Notes: a model not told the origin generated them from the letters alone. 64,000 bases of DNA from Sphingomonas phyllosphaerae (GCF_029623345.1 NZ_JAPYKH010000014.1:1-64000), one strand, 5' to 3'. Shown: positions 27,509 through 36,548, numbered from the stretch's first letter. Made by a program: numbers and translations.

Positions 27509-29179
27509 ATGACCTTCGTGCCCGCCATCGCCGACCAGCGCTTCGTCCTCGATCACGTCGTCGGACTGAACGAGATCGCGGCGCACGAGCGCTTCGCCGC
27601 CGCGAGCGCGGACACGGTCGAGGCGGTGCTCGAGGGCATCGGCGCGTTCGCGCAGGGCGAATGGGCGCCGCTCGCCCTTGCGGGCGACCGCGTCGGCGCG
27701 CGCTGGACCCCGGAGGGCGTGGTGATGCCCGAGGGCTATCGCGCCGCCTATCAGGCCTATGTCGCGGGCGGCTGGGGCACGATCGGGGTCGACGAGCGCT
27801 GGGGCGGCCAGGGGCTGCCCTTCGTGATCCAGGCCGCGGTGCTGGAGACGCTCGGCACCGCCAACATGGGCTTCGCGCTCGCGCCGATCCTCAGTGTCGG
27901 CGCGATCGAGGCGCTGGCGCATCACGGCACGCCCGAGCAGCAGGCGACCTATCTGCCCAAGCTGGCGACCGGCGAATGGACCGGCACGATGAACCTCACC
28001 GAGCCGCAGGCGGGCAGCGACGTCGGCGCGCTGCGCACCACCGCCACGCCGCGAGGCGACGGAACGTACCTGATCAGCGGCACCAAGATCTTCATCAGCT
28101 TCGGCGACCACGACCTCGCCGACAACATCGTCCATCTCGTGCTGGCGCGCACCCCCGACGCCCCCGCGGGGACGCGCGGCATCTCGCTGTTCCTCGTGCC
28201 CAAGGTGCGGCTCGACGGCACGCCCAACGACGTGCGCGCGATGTCGATCGAGCACAAGCTGGGGCTCCACGCCTCGCCCACCTGCGTGCTGTCGTTCGGC
28301 GATCACGGCGACTGCGTCGGCGAGCTGATCGGCCCCGAATATGGCGGGATCCGCGCCATGTTCACGATGATGAACAACGCGCGGCTCAACGTCGGCGTCC
28401 AGGGCGTGCAGGTGGCCGAGGGAGCGACGCAGAAGGCGGCGGCCTATGCGCGCGACCGCATCCAGGGCGCGCGCGACGGCGCCCCCGCGGCGATCGTCGA
28501 GCATGCTGACGTGCGCCGCATGCTGCTGCGGATGAAGGCGCAGACCATGGCGGCGCGCGCGCTCGTCTATTACTCCTGCGGCCAGGTCGATCGCGCCACG
28601 CTCGGCGACGCCAAGGCGCGCGAGCGGCTCGAGATGATGACCCCGCTCGCCAAGGCGCACGCCACCGATATCGGCAACGAGGTGGCGAGCCTGGGCGTGC
28701 AGGTCCACGGCGGGATGGGCTATGTCGAGGAGACCGGCGCGGCGCAGTTCTTCCGCGACGCGCGAATTACGCCGATCTACGAGGGCACCAACGGGATCCA
28801 GGCGGCCGACCTGGTCGGACGCAAGCTCGCGCTCGCCAACGGCGGCGCCTTCGCCGACCTGATCGCGGATCTGCGCCGCGACGCGCGCCATCCCGCGCTG
28901 GTGCGGCTGGTCGACGCCTGCGCGGCGGTCGGGCGGCGGCTCCAAGGGGCGAGCGCGGACGACCGCCAGGCGGCGAGCTATCCCTTCCTGACGATGCTGT
29001 CGGTGGCGTCGTGCGGCTGGCTGATGGAACGCCAGGCGGCGGTGCCCGCGGCCGACGCGGTGAAGCGCGCGGTCTGCGCCTTCTACCTCGACCAGATCGT
29101 GCCCGAGGCGCTGGGGCTGGAGGCCGCGGCGAGCGCGAGCGCCGCGGTGCTGTACGCGCTGCCGGCGGGGGCGTTCTAG
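27509..29179 (+). CDS. Acyl-CoA dehydrogenase, DmdC-like long form
   Basis: A 556-residue flavoprotein with AGGAGAGAGA upstream of the ATG. It has the N-terminal extension and the extra C-terminal domain of the 3-methylmercaptopropionyl-CoA dehydrogenase (DmdC)/AcdA group rather than the 390-residue classical form. Motifs: GGWGTIGVDERWGGQGLPFV, MNLTEPQAGSDVGALRT, ISGTKIFISFGDHDLADNIV, KLGLHASPTCVLSFG, QVHGGMGYVEETGAAQFFRD and the catalytic glutamate in ITPIYEGTNGIQAADLVGRK (E425). In non-marine bacteria such enzymes act on medium or branched acyl-CoAs. DMSP demethylation genes are not seen here, so the substrate stays open. Confidence 0.92.
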   Translation: MTFVPAIADQRFVLDHVVGLNEIAAHERFAAASADTVEAVLEGIGAFAQGEWAPLALAGDRVGARWTPEGVVMPEGYRAAYQAYVAGGWGTIGVDERWGGQGLPFVIQAAVLETLGTANMGFALAPILSVGAIEALAHHGTPEQQATYLPKLATGEWTGTMNLTEPQAGSDVGALRTTATPRGDGTYLISGTKIFISFGDHDLADNIVHLVLARTPDAPAGTRGISLFLVPKVRLDGTPNDVRAMSIEHKLGLHASPTCVLSFGDHGDCVGELIGPEYGGIRAMFTMMNNARLNVGVQGVQVAEGATQKAAAYARDRIQGARDGAPAAIVEHADVRRMLLRMKAQTMAARALVYYSCGQVDRATLGDAKARERLEMMTPLAKAHATDIGNEVASLGVQVHGGMGYVEETGAAQFFRDARITPIYEGTNGIQAADLVGRKLALANGGAFADLIADLRRDARHPALVRLVDACAAVGRRLQGASADDRQAASYPFLTMLSVASCGWLMERQAAVPAADAVKRAVCAFYLDQIVPEALGLEAAASASAAVLYALPAGAF

Positions 29180-29230
29180 GCCCAGACCGGAGGGTGACGG
29201 CGGCTACCCGGCGCTTCCCCGATAGCTCCA

Positions 29231-29248
29231 CCCCGGCGCACGCCGGGG
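29231..29248. repeat. Short palindromic repeat, family D
   Basis: CCCCGGCGCACGCCGGGG, a perfect palindrome after the acyl-CoA dehydrogenase gene. Confidence 0.65.
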
Positions 29249-29284
29249 CGGTAGAAGGAAAACGCACCCGATGACCTCATCCGG

Positions 29285-29308
29285 GTGCCCCGGCGCAGGC
29301 CGGGGCAC
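29285..29308. repeat. Short palindromic repeat, family D
   Basis: A palindrome with arms GTGCCCCGGC and GCCGGGGCAC around a GCAG centre, 36 bases after the previous copy. Two in a row form a paired unit like families A and B. Confidence 0.65.
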
Positions 29309-29350
29309 GAACGTGGCGGCAGCGGAGCACCTTAGCCTGCACTCGCCCGC

Positions 29351-29836
29351 TCACTCCCCCGACGGGCACCCGCCTGCCGGGTTCGGCCCCGCGCCATCAG
29401 GGTACCAGCGTGCCACCTTGCGGTCGGCGTCGAAATAGCAGGCCGCGCCGGTGCGCCCGTCCGGCGACATCGCGATCGCCCAATTGTGCGGCCCGCAATT
29501 GTGCGGCTCGCAGCCGTACGAAAGCACGCGCCCGTCCACCTCCGCGATCGGCGTGGCGGTGACGTCGCTGTCGAGCACGCGCGCGCGCACCGTCGCGTCG
29601 GGCACCGCCGCCGCGACCGCCGCCTGTACGGCCGGATCGGCGAGGAAGCTGCTGCCCCCCTCCACCGCGTCGGTCGGATAATGGCCGACGTACCGCGCCA
29701 GTGCCGCGACCGGAGTGGCGGCGACGCTGGGCGACGCGCTGGGCGTGGAGACAGGCGCCGTGTTGCCGGGCTGGTCGGGCTGCTGCTGGCAGGCGGCGAG
29801 CGCGGCGCAGGCCGCGAGGGAGATCAGGCGTCGCAT
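29351..29836 (-). CDS. Lipoprotein with an Ivy-like (lysozyme inhibitor) domain
   Basis: A 161-residue exported protein. The N-terminus RRLISLAACAALAACQQQPD is a lipoprotein signal with the lipobox Cys most likely C16, followed by a Ser/Thr/Pro linker. The folded part (about residues 45-155) contains VLSYGCEPHNCGPHNWAIAM, which closely resembles the protruding inhibitory loop of Ivy (GCKPHDC followed by a strand). A preceding 'YP.DAV...FL.DPAVQAAV' helix region and a later GAACYF strand also fit. Ivy-family proteins plug the active site of C-type lysozyme and may restrain lytic transglycosylases. The assignment rests on this one motif. The gene follows a GntR regulator by 16 bases. Confidence 0.55.
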   Translation of the reverse strand: MRRLISLAACAALAACQQQPDQPGNTAPVSTPSASPSVAATPVAALARYVGHYPTDAVEGGSSFLADPAVQAAVAAAVPDATVRARVLDSDVTATPIAEVDGRVLSYGCEPHNCGPHNWAIAMSPDGRTGAACYFDADRKVARWYPDGAGPNPAGGCPSGE

Positions 29837-29852
29837 CACGCCGGACAACGCC

Positions 29853-30209
29853 TCAGCCGGCGACTCGTTCGAGCAGGTCGGTCGCGTCGAGCCCGAGCAG
29901 CTCGATCCGCTCGCGGATGCGCGGCCATTGGTGCACGACGAAATCCTCGCGCTCGGCGCGGCGCAGCCGTTCCGCCGCCCCTGCCAGCACGAACATGCCG
30001 ACGCCGCGGCGCACCTCGACATAGCCGTCGTCCTGGAAGCTCTGATAGGCCTTGGCGACGGTGAGCGGGTTGGCGCCGTGCTCGGCGGCGAGCGCGCGCA
30101 CCGAGGGCAGCTGATCGCCCGCGGCATAGTCACCGCGCAGGATCGCCGCGGCGATCGTGCCGCGTAGCCGGAGGTAGACCGGCGAGTCGTCGCTGCTGAG
30201 CGCTGCCAT
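29853..30209 (-). CDS. GntR family regulator, YtrA-type
   Basis: A 118-residue regulator: an N-terminal GntR winged helix (PVYLRLRGTIAAAILRGDYA, AGDQLPSVRALAAEHGANPL, TVAKAYQSFQDDGYVEVRRG, about residues 9-75) and only a short helical tail, as in the YtrA subfamily, which lacks a large ligand domain. YtrA regulators usually control an adjacent transporter or envelope operon and their own gene. The only downstream gene on this strand is the Ivy-like lipoprotein. The upstream stretch TAGTGTATTAACGC contains one half of the AGTGTA-type operator typical of the subfamily. Confidence 0.9.
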   Translation of the reverse strand: MAALSSDDSPVYLRLRGTIAAAILRGDYAAGDQLPSVRALAAEHGANPLTVAKAYQSFQDDGYVEVRRGVGMFVLAGAAERLRRAEREDFVVHQWPRIRERIELLGLDATDLLERVAG

Positions 30210-30258
30210 GCTGCGTTAATACACTATGCAACGTGATTGTCGAGCCGAGCCGCGCGCG

Positions 30259-30975
30259 TCAGTCCTCCACTGGCAGCTCGTCCGCGACGATCCGGTCCTC
30301 CGGATGCGCCGCGTCATGGAGCTGGCGCAGCCGCTCGAGCTGGTGGCGCGAGGCGGCGATCACCGCCGCCGCGGCGAGCGCCCCGTCGCGGTGGAGCGCC
30401 ACCACCGCGGCCTCGTCGAGCGCGGCGAGCGCCTCCTCGTCGATCGTGTAGAGTCCGTCGATGGCGTGCTCGCGCGCGTCGGCGCGGCGCAGCACCAGTC
30501 GCCACGGTCGCAGCAGCCGGTGCCGCGCGAGCGCCTTCGCCAACGCGTGCGCCGCGGCGACGTCCTCGACCAGCCGCCGCAGGGCACCGCGCAGCTCGTT
30601 CACCAGCGACGTCGCGGCGCCGCGCTCCATCAACGCCGCGCCGCGCGCGCCCAGCGACGCGTCGGCGGGATCAATCGCGAGCCCGGTCCCGCCCTCGGCG
30701 AGGCGGAAGGCGCCGAGCAGCACCGCCTGGGGCATGTAGGTGGCGTGGAAGCCGCCGGCACCGGCGAAGAGATTGTCGCCGCCCAGCGCCATCAGCGCGA
30801 CCAGATTGAAGCGACCGGTGCCGCCGTCCTTGGCGAAGCACAGCGGCATGTCGCACGCCGCCAGCGCGATCTCGCCGCGCCCGAGCTGCGCGATCGCGCG
30901 CCCCCGCCCCGCCGCCGCCGCGTCGAAGCGCAGCGCCCCGTGGCGAGCCGGGTCGAGCGCGACCAGGCCGCTCAA
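30259..30975 (-). CDS. SapC family protein
   Basis: A 238-residue protein. I place the start at a TTG (30975) that overlaps the halogenase stop (TTGA), because the family-type sequence LSGLVALDPARHGALRF begins exactly there and the upstream reading is the shadow of the halogenase. Family signatures: FNLVALMALGGDNLFAGAGG, ATYMPQAVLLGAFRLAEGG and a C-terminal GLYTIDEEALAALDEAAVVA. In sphingomonads and Caulobacter, SapC-like genes are regularly found with tryptophan-halogenase homologues and a TBDR, as here. The molecular role is unknown. It is not the peptide-transport SapC of enterobacteria. Confidence 0.82.
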   Translation of the reverse strand: MSGLVALDPARHGALRFDAAAAGRGRAIAQLGRGEIALAACDMPLCFAKDGGTGRFNLVALMALGGDNLFAGAGGFHATYMPQAVLLGAFRLAEGGTGLAIDPADASLGARGAALMERGAATSLVNELRGALRRLVEDVAAAHALAKALARHRLLRPWRLVLRRADAREHAIDGLYTIDEEALAALDEAAVVALHRDGALAAAAVIAASRHQLERLRQLHDAAHPEDRIVADELPVED

Positions 30976-32543
30976 ACCGCCTGCAACCCGTGCTCGCGCA
31001 CCGCACGGATCAGGTCGCGGTGGCGCGGCAGCCGCTGCACCGCCTCGGCGCGCGCGCGCTCGGCGCGGGCGAGATGGCGTCGTGCCAACGCACTCTCGGG
31101 CGCGGCCGGATCGATCGCGGCATAACGTGCGTCGAAGCGCATGCCGTGCAGTACATATTGGTAGCTCGGCCAGGAGAAGACCTCGCGCGCATGCTCGAAA
31201 TCCTGCGGCGCGGGCGGCTGGGTGCGCCACAGCTCGAGCCGCTCGGCGAGCCCGTCGGGCCAGGTCGCGGGCGAGGCATTGTCGCGCCAGAAGTCAGTGT
31301 CGGTGCGCTTGGTGATCGCATAATGGAGCTTGAGGAACTCGATGATGCGCGCCCAATGGTGCGTGAAGGCGGCGTTGAACTGGCGCGCGGCGACATGCAT
31401 TGCACCGCGCGTGCGCGGCAGCCGGTCGGCGATCGCATCCATCGACGCCTCGATCAGCATCAGCGCCGAGGCCTCGAGCGGCTCGATGAACCCCGCCGAC
31501 AGGCCGACCGCGACGACGTTGTTCTGCCAGAAACGCTCGCGATGCCCGCCGTCGATCGTGATGCGGCGCGCGGAAAGCGCATCCGCGGCGGGCCCGACAT
31601 AGCGGCGCAGCGCGGCCTCGGCCTCGTCGTCGCCGATATGCGCGCTGCTGTAGACATGGCCGACGCCGCGGCGCGTCCACAGCCCGATGTCCCAGATCCA
31701 CCCCGCCGCCTGCGCGGTGGAGACGGTGTGGCAGGTGATCGGCGCGTCCTCGCTGTCGTACGGCACCTGCAGTGCGATCGCGCGGTCGGCGAACAGCACG
31801 TCGCCGCAGCGGCGGAACGGCACGCCATAGACGCCGCCGATCAGCAACGCCGCGAAGCCGGTGCAGTCGACGAACAGGTCGCCGGCGATCTGCTCACCGT
31901 CGGCGAGCACCAGCGCGGTGACGTCGCCGCCATCGGCTTGCTCGACCCGGGCGACGTCGCCGATCACGTGGCGCACGCCGAGCCGCTCGACCGCATGCTC
32001 GCGCAGCAGCGTCGCGAACTTGCCCGCGTCGAGATGGTAAGCGTAATTCGCCTGGCCGACCCACTCGGGCGTGGTGATCGACTTGGGCGCCAGCCCGGCG
32101 TCGCAGAGAGTTGCCTGGAAATCGACCCAGGTGGCGAAGTCCGCCGCCGCCGGCGCGTCCGACTGGGCGAGCCAGTGCGGCGCGAGGTCGAGCTCGGTCG
32201 CGCCCGCGGGCGGGTTGAGCGGATGATAATAGCCCTCGCCCGGCGAATCATCGGTCCAGCCAGCGAACCGCGCGCCCTGCTTGAACGCCGCGTCGCAGCC
32301 GCGGACGAAGTCGGTCTCGGAGATCCCGATCTTCGCCAGGGTGTTGCGCATCGTCGGCCAGGTGCCCTCACCGACCCCGACGGTGGGGATGCGGGCGGAC
32401 TCCACCAGCGTCACCGCGACGCCGCTGCGCGTGCGCTGCGCCTGGGCGGCGAGTCGACAGGCCGCGATCCATCCCGCCGAGCCGCCGCCGACCACCACGA
32501 CTTGGGTCACGGGCCCGTCGTCATGCCGTTGATTAGCCGACAT
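30972..32543 (-). CDS. Flavin-dependent tryptophan halogenase family protein
   Basis: A 523-residue PrnA/RebH-like FADH2-dependent halogenase homologue. Visible landmarks: FAD motif VVVVGGGSAGWIAACRLAAQ (residues 16-35), PTVGVGEGTWP, the catalytic lysine equivalent of RebH K79 (K88 in CDAAFKQGARF), the site glutamate in GFIEPLEASA (E354/E357 region) and YHLDAGKFATLL. The halogenase hallmark WxWxIP reads WIWDIG (residues 282-287): both tryptophans are kept but the proline is replaced by glycine. The usual assignment is halogenation of tryptophan or another indole. TBDR/SapC-linked members have no proven substrate and may modify other molecules. It is divergent to a TBDR and translationally coupled to SapC. 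Confidence 0.87.
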   Translation of the reverse strand: MSANQRHDDGPVTQVVVVGGGSAGWIAACRLAAQAQRTRSGVAVTLVESARIPTVGVGEGTWPTMRNTLAKIGISETDFVRGCDAAFKQGARFAGWTDDSPGEGYYHPLNPPAGATELDLAPHWLAQSDAPAAADFATWVDFQATLCDAGLAPKSITTPEWVGQANYAYHLDAGKFATLLREHAVERLGVRHVIGDVARVEQADGGDVTALVLADGEQIAGDLFVDCTGFAALLIGGVYGVPFRRCGDVLFADRAIALQVPYDSEDAPITCHTVSTAQAAGWIWDIGLWTRRGVGHVYSSAHIGDDEAEAALRRYVGPAADALSARRITIDGGHRERFWQNNVVAVGLSAGFIEPLEASALMLIEASMDAIADRLPRTRGAMHVAARQFNAAFTHHWARIIEFLKLHYAITKRTDTDFWRDNASPATWPDGLAERLELWRTQPPAPQDFEHAREVFSWPSYQYVLHGMRFDARYAAIDPAAPESALARRHLARAERARAEAVQRLPRHRDLIRAVREHGLQAV

Positions 32544-32676
32544 TATCCTTCTCACACCTCTCCGCTGCGACGTCTTCGCGCCGTTTATGTAATCGATCCC
32601 ACTTGTATTTGTCAGATATATCCGTGAGACTGTTTCAACAGCACACGCATAACAAGTGTGGCTGTGATAGGGGAGG
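32544..32676. promoter_or_regulatory. Divergent promoter region, halogenase/TBDR
   Basis: 133 bases between the two divergent starts, noticeably AT-richer than the neighbourhood (TTTATGTAATCGATCCCACTT and TTGTATTTGTCAGATATATC). This must hold the promoters of both units. TGTAATCGATCCCA looks like one half of a LacI-type operator, which is typical for sphingomonad TBDR loci, but no complete palindrome is present and no LacI gene is nearby. Confidence 0.45.
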
Positions 32677-35523
32677 ATGACGGTGGCGACCAGCTTTCGG
32701 CAAGTGACGGCGCGTGCTTTTCTGTTTTCGGGGGGCATGGGATGTGCGATCGGCGCGTTGATCGCCGCGACTCCGGTGCTGGCGCAGGACGCGCCGCCTG
32801 CGGTGGCTGCCCCGCCGAGCCAGGCGGACGGCGACGCGGGCGAGATCGTCGTCACCGGCATCCGCGGCAGCATCGCCTCCTCCGCCGCGCAAAAGCGCGA
32901 CGCGGTCGGCATCCTCGACGCGATCTCGTCGGAAGACCTCGGTAAATTCCCCGACGCCAACGTCGCCGAGTCGCTCCAGCGCATCCCCGGCGTCGCGATC
33001 GACCGCACCAACGGCGAGGGAGCGCAGGTCAGCGTCCGCGGCCTCGGGCCCGCCTTCAACACCGTGCTGTTCAACGGCCGCAGCTTCGCCAGCGACAATT
33101 ACAACCGCGCCTTCTCGTTCGACCTGATCCCGGCCGAGCTGATCAGCGGCGCGCAGGTGTACAAGACCGCGCAGGCGCCGCTGCAGGGCGGCGGCATCGG
33201 CGCGACGATCAACGTGCAGACACCGCGGCCGCTCGCGCTCAAGGGCTTCAAGGTGATCGCCACCGGCAAGGCGCTGTACGAGAAGAACAGCGACAAGTTC
33301 ACGCCGCAGGGCTTCGGGCTGATCAGCAACACCTTCGCCGACGGCAAGATCGGCCTGCTCGCCTCGGTGTCGTACCAGCGCCGCATCGCGCAGATCGCCT
33401 CGGTCAGCAACGACGGCTACCTGCCCAACAGCTCGGTCGGGCCGAACAGCAAGCCGATCGCGACGGGCGTCTATGCGCCGCGCAACTTCGACGTGAACAC
33501 CGCACGCGACGACCGTACCCGCCTCGGCGCGACGGTGGTGGCGCAATATCAGCCCACGGACGAGCTGACCTTCACGCTCGACGGCCTGTACAACAAGTTC
33601 AAGAGCGATTCGAAGACGCGCGCGCTCGGCGCCTGGTTCGAGCCGACCAGCTACACCAATGCGGAGATCGACGAGAACCGCACCGTCACCTCGCTCAGCA
33701 CCAACGGCAACGCCGACTTCATCTCGTCGGGCGCGCTGCGCGAGACCACCACCTGGGAGGGCGGCTTCAACGCCGAGTGGAACCCGGCCAACAATTTCAA
33801 GATGGTGATCGACGCGGCTTACTCACGCGCCAAGAACGCCGGCGGCGGCGGATCTTACTTCACCGTCATCGGCACGCCGACGCCTTATTCCTTCACCCAG
33901 GCGGACGGGAACGGCATCCCCACCGTCAACGGCTTCGCCGACGGCGTGCTGACCAATCCGGCGCTGGGCCGCACGCACATCGCCGGGATCAACGGCAATG
34001 ACGTGACCGAGAAGGTCCAGGAATATCGCTGGAACAACGAGTGGAAACCGGCGCTCGGCATTCTCCAGACGGTGCGCTTCGGCTTGATGAGCACGACGCG
34101 CGACAAGACCAACGTTGCGGTCACCTCGGGCGACGACGTCGGCTGCGTCTACTGCGGCTATCCGACGCTGGCGGACTCCTCGCTGCTGTCGCCCTTCACG
34201 GTGAAGGGACTCGGCGCGCCGAGCGGGTCGGTGCCGACCACCTTCCTCACCTATGACGCGTTCCGCTACCTCAACTTCCTGGCGAGCCCGGCGGCGACCT
34301 CGGCGCTCGACGCCAAGTACAATCTCGCGCCCGGCACGACCGCGGCGCGCTATGCCGCGACCAACGGCTATGCCGTCGCGCCGCAGCCGGGCACGCGCGT
34401 CAAGGAGACGGTGTGGGCGAGCTACGCCGACGTCGACTTTTCCGGCGAGCTCGGCAGCATGCCGTGGCTGGTCAACGTCGGGGCGCGCTACGAATATACC
34501 GAGCTGACCTCGTCGGGCAGCCAGCGCCAGCTGGTCGACCTGACCCCGACCCAGGGCAACCCGCCGACCGATCCGACCATCTACGTCGGCGTCTTCGCCA
34601 GCCCGACCGGCACGCCGATCTCGCAGAAATCGTCGTACAGCAACTTCCTGCCCGCGCTGAACGCGCGGCTCAACTTCACGCAGGAGCTGCAGGTCCGCTT
34701 CGCCGCCTACAAGACGCTGACCCGCCCCGCGATCGGCGACCTGGCGCCGAGCCTCGACATCGGCACGCTGCGCCCGGCGACGCTCACCGCGAGTGGCGGC
34801 AACCCCAATCTCAGGCCCTATCAGGCGAAGAACCTGGACCTGTCGCTCGAATGGTATCCGACGCCCACCACCACGCTCTCGGCGGCGGTGTTCTACAAGA
34901 AGGTGGACGATTTCATCATCCAGCTGTTCGGCGATGAGCTGTTTCCGATCCGCAACGCGGGCAACGCGCAGGGCGTCGGGTTGCCGGTGGGTGGCCTGAT
35001 CGTCGACCGGAACACCGCGCGCTTCAGCGTGCGGCGGCCGCGCAACGCCCAGTCGCTCGACATCAAGGGGCTCGAGCTCAACCTGGTGCACACGTTCGAC
35101 TGGCTGCCGGGTGTGCTGAGCGGCTTAGGCGTCCAGGCCAATGCCACCTTCGTCAGCACCAACCGCGACTTCGACGTCAGTCAGGTGGGCCAGTCGTTCG
35201 CCGCGGAGGGCATCGGCAACTCGCAGAACGCCACCGTCTTCTACGAGAAATACGGCATCTCGGCCCGCATCGCCTACAACCGGCGCGAGCGCTTCCTGCG
35301 CGAGCTCGCCGGCGGCGCCGGCAACGAGCCGATTTTCGTGCGCGACTATGGCCAGTTCGACGGCAGCGTCGCGGTGAACGTCACGCCCTACGCCCAGGTG
35401 TTCCTGGAGGGCACCAACCTGTTCAACGCCAAATATTACACCACCGGCCGGTTCGACAACCAGCTGCTGCAATACCAGAACTTCGGCCCGCGCTACGACG
35501 CCGGCGTGCGCTTCTCGTTCTGA
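32677..35523 (+). CDS. TonB-dependent receptor, TonB-Xanth-Caul type
   Basis: A 948-residue outer-membrane receptor. The signal peptide ends ATPVLAQDAP, with a TonB box GEIVVTGIRGSIASSAAQKR and the type-specific plug ISSEDLGKFPDANVAESLQR, IPGVAIDRTNGEGAQVSVRG and LGPAFNTVLFNGR. The barrel ends RYDAGVRFSF with the terminal Phe. This subfamily, common in Xanthomonas and Caulobacter, takes up plant oligosaccharides and other large ligands. GGGGAGG directly abuts the ATG at 32677, so a GTG at 32683 with six-base spacing is a plausible true start. It is divergent to the halogenase/SapC pair, with which it probably forms one functional locus. Confidence 0.94.
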   Translation: MTVATSFRQVTARAFLFSGGMGCAIGALIAATPVLAQDAPPAVAAPPSQADGDAGEIVVTGIRGSIASSAAQKRDAVGILDAISSEDLGKFPDANVAESLQRIPGVAIDRTNGEGAQVSVRGLGPAFNTVLFNGRSFASDNYNRAFSFDLIPAELISGAQVYKTAQAPLQGGGIGATINVQTPRPLALKGFKVIATGKALYEKNSDKFTPQGFGLISNTFADGKIGLLASVSYQRRIAQIASVSNDGYLPNSSVGPNSKPIATGVYAPRNFDVNTARDDRTRLGATVVAQYQPTDELTFTLDGLYNKFKSDSKTRALGAWFEPTSYTNAEIDENRTVTSLSTNGNADFISSGALRETTTWEGGFNAEWNPANNFKMVIDAAYSRAKNAGGGGSYFTVIGTPTPYSFTQADGNGIPTVNGFADGVLTNPALGRTHIAGINGNDVTEKVQEYRWNNEWKPALGILQTVRFGLMSTTRDKTNVAVTSGDDVGCVYCGYPTLADSSLLSPFTVKGLGAPSGSVPTTFLTYDAFRYLNFLASPAATSALDAKYNLAPGTTAARYAATNGYAVAPQPGTRVKETVWASYADVDFSGELGSMPWLVNVGARYEYTELTSSGSQRQLVDLTPTQGNPPTDPTIYVGVFASPTGTPISQKSSYSNFLPALNARLNFTQELQVRFAAYKTLTRPAIGDLAPSLDIGTLRPATLTASGGNPNLRPYQAKNLDLSLEWYPTPTTTLSAAVFYKKVDDFIIQLFGDELFPIRNAGNAQGVGLPVGGLIVDRNTARFSVRRPRNAQSLDIKGLELNLVHTFDWLPGVLSGLGVQANATFVSTNRDFDVSQVGQSFAAEGIGNSQNATVFYEKYGISARIAYNRRERFLRELAGGAGNEPIFVRDYGQFDGSVAVNVTPYAQVFLEGTNLFNAKYYTTGRFDNQLLQYQNFGPRYDAGVRFSF

Positions 35524-35583
35524 TCGCGGCGGCCCCGCGTTGGTCGTCGCGAGGAGGCGGGCTTGCCTACCTTCTCGGAGTGA

Positions 35584-35680
35584 GCCCCTCCCCTTCGGGG
35601 GAGGGGTTGGGGTGGGGCTTCTCCGCAGACGCTACGTTCGTGGGAACGCCCGACCCCGACCCTCCCCTGACGGGGAGGAG
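35584..35680. repeat. Paired GC-rich intergenic repeat, family C
   Basis: CCCCTCCCCTTCGGGGGAGG then GGTTGGGGTGGGGC at the left. CGACCCTCCCCTGACGGGG with AGGA is at the right. Both are hairpins, and the GGGTCGGG/CCCGACCC parts pair across the centre. It sits between convergent genes. Confidence 0.7.
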
Positions 35681-35704
35681 GACGGCGTCCGGTGTCGGCG
35701 CCGC

Positions 35705-36535
35705 TCAGCGCTTCAGCCGTGCCGCGTGCCAGTCGAGCTGCTCGCCCATGAAGCTCGACACGAACAGATAGGAATGGTCGTAGCCCGCGCGCATTCGCAG
35801 CTCGAGCGGGATGCCCGCCGCCGCGCAGGCGCGCGCGAGCAGCTCGGGGCGGAGCTGCTCGGCGAGGAAGGCGTCGGCCTCGCCCTGGTCGACCAGCATC
35901 TCGGGCAGCCGCGCACCGTCCTCGATCAGCGCGACCGCGTCGTGCCGGCGCTTCGCCGCGTTGTCGGCGCCGAGATAGCGGTTGAGCGCCTCGCCCCAGG
36001 GCACCTGCGTCGGCGCCACGATCGGGGCGAAGGCGGAGACGGCGCGGAAGCGGCCGGGGTGGCGCAGCGCCACCGTCAGCGCGCCGTGGCCGCCCATCGA
36101 ATGGCCCATGATCGATTGGCGCGCCGCATCGACCGGGAAGGCGGCCGCGACCAGCGCGGGCAACTCCTCCGTGACATAGGACCACATCCGGTAATGCGTC
36201 GACCACGGGGCCTCGGTGGCGTCGACGTAGAAGCCCGCGCCCTTGGCAAAGTCCCAGCGGTCCTCGTCGGGCACCTCCTCGCCGCGCGGGCTGGTGTCGG
36301 GCGCGACGAAGATCAGGCCGTGGCGCGCGCAGGCCGCGCGATACTCGCCCTTGTCGGTGACATTGGCATGGGTGCAGGTCAGCCCCGAGAGGTACCAGAC
36401 GACCGGCAGCGTCGCGCCCGGCGCGTGATCGGGAACGTAGACCGAGAAGGTCATGTCGGTGCCGGTCGCATCACTGCGGTGGCGGTACACGCCCTGCGTG
36501 CCGCCGTGCGCGCGCGCGGTCGAGACGGTCTCCAT
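35705..36535 (-). CDS. fghA: S-formylglutathione hydrolase
   Basis: A 276-residue esterase D-family alpha/beta hydrolase that splits S-formylglutathione to formate and glutathione. Catalytic Ser146 lies in IMGHSMGGHGALTVAL, the Asp in LVDQGEADAFL (D221) and His254 in GYDHSYLF. The family signature YLSGLTCTHANVTDKGEYR (about residues 48-66) and VAPDTSPRG are also present. The gene is last in a unit with adhC and a VOC protein. Together these oxidise formaldehyde through the glutathione pathway. The gap to the VOC gene is 13 bases. Confidence 0.96.
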   Translation of the reverse strand: METVSTARAHGGTQGVYRHRSDATGTDMTFSVYVPDHAPGATLPVVWYLSGLTCTHANVTDKGEYRAACARHGLIFVAPDTSPRGEEVPDEDRWDFAKGAGFYVDATEAPWSTHYRMWSYVTEELPALVAAAFPVDAARQSIMGHSMGGHGALTVALRHPGRFRAVSAFAPIVAPTQVPWGEALNRYLGADNAAKRRHDAVALIEDGARLPEMLVDQGEADAFLAEQLRPELLARACAAAGIPLELRMRAGYDHSYLFVSSFMGEQLDWHAARLKR

Positions 36536-36548
36536 GCTTGCTCCTCGC

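Noticed and set aside
26546-28945. A 799-codon minus-strand frame that would fuse a large N-terminal extension to Sua5.
   Set aside because: The extra part is antisense to the acyl-CoA dehydrogenase gene. The ATG at 27472 gives the normal Sua5 start.
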